DNA from: an uncultured SAR324 cluster bacterium
GTDB lineage: Bacteria > SAR324 > NAC60-12
NCBI GenBank assembly: GCA_902575715.1
Contig: CACGSI010000008.1
Location: 1-35,877, forward strand
Direction: 5' to 3'
DNA: 35,877 nt
Position 1 is the first letter of the stretch. Each line of letters opens with the position of its first letter. This document shows, one piece after another, positions 34,251 through 35,877 of the stretch. The translations under genes and the position numbers were made by a program. The notes below the pieces were generated by a model. It was not told the origin of the DNA. It searched no databases and was given only the letters and a program-made list of their open reading frames with translations.

Positions 34251-35786
34251 TCAGTAATTAGCATCTGGGAATGATTCTTTTCTTTTTTTAATAAATGATA
34301 TTAAAGCTTCATCTGTGCTTGGATCTATTAATGGCATTTCGTATTCTTCTAACATTTTTTTGCAAATTTGATTTGCTCTAAGAGTATTATCCATTTTCCC
34401 ATCAGCTTCCCATTGTTCAAAGCTATTATTATCTGCTATGTTGGAACGATAAAATGCAGATTTGAAATTTAATTGGGTGTGTTCGCAACCTAAAAAGTGA
34501 TTTCCAGGTCCTACTTCCTTAATTGCATCCATTCCTTGTCCATTTTCTGAGAGATCGACCCCTTTCAAAAATGAATTAATCATACCTGCTTGGTCGATAT
34601 CCATAATAAATTTTTCGTAACTCATAGATAAACCACCTTCCAACCATCCGGCTGTGTGTAGCATAAAATTTACGCCTGCAAGCATAGCATGCTGAAGTGT
34701 ATTTGCAGATTCATAAGCTGCTTGAGCATCCGTTATTTTTGCAGCATTTAATCCCCCTCCGCTTCTAAAAGGGACTCCCAATCTACGTGATAAAGCCGCT
34801 ACAATGTATAGAACCAATTGAGGTTCAGGAGTCCCAAAAGTTGGAGCTCCAGATTGCATGGACATAGAACTCGAGAAAGTTCCAAAAACAACTGGTGCAC
34901 CAGGCTTTACTAACTGAGCAAAGCACATTCCAGAAAGAGCTTCTGCATATAACTGTGATGCTGTTGCAGCAACAGTTACTGGTGACATTGCTCCGGCTAT
35001 GCAAAATGGAGATACCACACATGCTTGATTGTTTCGAGCATATATTTTTAATGCACGGATCATAGTAGAGTCCCAAACTAATGGAGAATTAGCGTTGATT
35101 AAACTTATAAGCACTGTATTTTCTTTTACAAACTCTTCCCCAAATAGAATTTTCGCCATATCAACTGTATCTTGTGCTCTTTCTGGTGCAGTGACAGATC
35201 CCATGAATGGTTTATCACTATATTTAATATGTGAATAAACCATGTCAAAGTGTCTCTTGTTGACTGGTAAGTCAACTGGTTCACAAATTGTTCCTCCTGA
35301 ATGATGAAGGTAAGGTGTGGAGTATGCAAGTTTTACAAAATTTTGAAAATCGTTAATTGTAGCATATCTTCTTCCTTTTTCATGATCTCTTACAAAAGGA
35401 GATCCATAAGCAGGAACTAAAACAGTATTATTACCTCCTATTTTCACACTCTTTTGGGAATTCCTGGCATGCTGTACAAATTCTGAAGGGGCATTTTCTT
35501 TAATAATTGTTTTGCAAAGTCCTTTTGGAATTCTTACTCTTTCACCTTTAACGTCTGCTCCGAAATCTTTCCAAATCTTAAGTGACTCTTTATCACCTCT
35601 AAACTCTATTCCAACTTCTTGCAAAATTTTTTCTGCATTCGATTCTATAAGGTTCAAACCTTCTTCATCGAGTATTTCGTAAACTGGAACTTTTCGTACA
35701 ATGTAGGGGAGTTCATTTTTTGAAATCGATTCTTTTTCTCGTTTTCTAGCAGATCTTCCACCTCTTTTTCTAACACGATCAACCAT
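34251..35786 (-). CDS. MttB/MtgB-family corrinoid-dependent methyltransferase
   Basis: A TIM-barrel methyltransferase of the trimethylamine methyltransferase superfamily, which removes a methyl group from a quaternary or tertiary amine and loads it on a corrinoid protein. Family signatures include [10 protein letters not shown] at about 171-180, [25 protein letters not shown] and GTPEPQL, followed by [21 protein letters not shown]. The frame is 511 residues with no internal amber codon, so it belongs to the non-pyrrolysine branch, whose studied members use glycine betaine, proline betaine or carnitine. Pairing with DMG dehydrogenase and sarcosine oxidase genes favours glycine betaine. The N-terminus is an Arg/Lys-rich tail (about 1-23). 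First gene of the long - strand series. Confidence 0.9.
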   Translation of the reverse strand: MVDRVRKRGGRSARKREKESISKNELPYIVRKVPVYEILDEEGLNLIESNAEKILQEVGIEFRGDKESLKIWKDFGADVKGERVRIPKGLCKTIIKENAPSEFVQHARNSQKSVKIGGNNTVLVPAYGSPFVRDHEKGRRYATINDFQNFVKLAYSTPYLHHSGGTICEPVDLPVNKRHFDMVYSHIKYSDKPFMGSVTAPERAQDTVDMAKILFGEEFVKENTVLISLINANSPLVWDSTMIRALKIYARNNQACVVSPFCIAGAMSPVTVAATASQLYAEALSGMCFAQLVKPGAPVVFGTFSSSMSMQSGAPTFGTPEPQLVLYIVAALSRRLGVPFRSGGGLNAAKITDAQAAYESANTLQHAMLAGVNFMLHTAGWLEGGLSMSYEKFIMDIDQAGMINSFLKGVDLSENGQGMDAIKEVGPGNHFLGCEHTQLNFKSAFYRSNIADNNSFEQWEADGKMDNTLRANQICKKMLEEYEMPLIDPSTDEALISFIKKRKESFPDANY

Positions 35787-35812
35787 AAGAACTATTTTTA
35801 CAATATTTTTTA

Positions 35813-35841
35813 AATTTAAAATTTATTTGATTTAGTGTAAA
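35813..35841 (-). promoter_or_regulatory. Candidate promoter for the methyltransferase gene series
   Basis: On the - strand TTTACA (35836-35841) and TAAATT (35813-35818) are 17 bases apart, matching five and four of six sigma70 consensus positions. Transcription would start about 20 bases before the ATG at 35786. A 9-bp direct repeat lies just upstream. Such matches are common in A+T-rich DNA, so confidence is modest. Confidence 0.35.
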
Positions 35842-35855
35842 AAAAATTTCAAAAA

Positions 35856-35877
35856 ACTATTAAAAATCACTATTAAA
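35856..35877. repeat. 9-bp direct repeat upstream of the methyltransferase gene
   Basis: ACTATTAAA occurs at 35856-35864 and again at 35869-35877, a 13-base period, ending exactly at the window edge. It sits just upstream of the candidate promoter and could be part of a regulator site; more copies may lie beyond the window. Confidence 0.3.

Noticed and set aside
34251..35786. Pyrrolysine-encoding MttB
   Set aside because: The frame runs 511 codons without an in-frame amber codon, so it belongs to the non-pyrrolysine branch; calling it a trimethylamine enzyme would not be supported.
1..35877. CRISPR arrays, tRNAs, rRNAs, IS elements or prophage genes
   Set aside because: No regularly spaced repeats, cloverleaf T-loop motifs, transposase/integrase motifs or terminal inverted repeats were seen on either strand.

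Overview
The window is strongly A+T-rich, compact DNA with short spacers and few Shine-Dalgarno sequences. The gene content fits a streamlined, probably marine, alphaproteobacterium: a tripartite tricarboxylate (TTT) transporter, a heterotetrameric sarcosine oxidase, a dimethylglycine dehydrogenase with its own ETF, and the DUF1638 / PF13769 ('virulence factor') / methyltetrahydrofolate-corrinoid methyltransferase set. The taxonomic call is inference; there is no rRNA, tRNA or other marker to confirm it. I saw no IS element, prophage, CRISPR array or tRNA.

Region 1 (about 1-6580, + strand): TTT transporter genes tctC-tctB-tctA, an MFS permease, a zinc-free quinone oxidoreductase and a succinyl-CoA ligase alpha subunit (sucD) without a beta subunit beside it, closed by an A+T-rich terminator-like hairpin. 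It looks like an uptake-and-activation locus for an unidentified carboxylate. Region 2 (about 6600-9883, - strand): the tRNA methylthiotransferase mtaB, an endonuclease/exonuclease/phosphatase-fold protein, a tiny lipoprotein gene whose frame is broken in a poly-T tract, and an unrecognised 168-residue protein. Region 3 (about 9884-12126): a 450-bp divergent spacer with a good sigma70-type promoter and three copies of TGACAGT, then + strand genes for pterin carbinolamine dehydratase, a SAM methyltransferase and a LysE-family exporter.

Region 4 (35786 down to 12187, - strand) is the main feature: twenty consecutive co-oriented genes that read as a catabolic route for a methylated amine, most likely glycine betaine. 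In transcription order they are: an MttB/MtgB-family corrinoid methyltransferase, a TMADH/DgcA-like flavoprotein, a corrinoid protein, DUF1638, PF13769, a pterin-dependent methyltransferase, serine dehydratase, an EamA transporter, formate-THF ligase, FolB, a prolyl-tRNA editing protein, a DAO-type flavoprotein, an M20 amidohydrolase, sarcosine oxidase D-A-G-B, EtfB, EtfA and dimethylglycine dehydrogenase.

The proposed flow is: glycine betaine gives its first methyl group to the corrinoid protein and then to THF; dimethylglycine and sarcosine are demethylated oxidatively onto THF, with electrons going to ETF or O2; glycine plus a C1 unit gives serine (GlyA is not in the window), and serine gives pyruvate and ammonia. 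Formate-THF ligase can recover ATP from the C1 units. Pairing an anaerobe-style corrinoid methyl transfer with O2-using sarcosine oxidase is the most interesting point. Substrate identity and the source of the corrinoid-reactivating enzyme are not resolved by this sequence.
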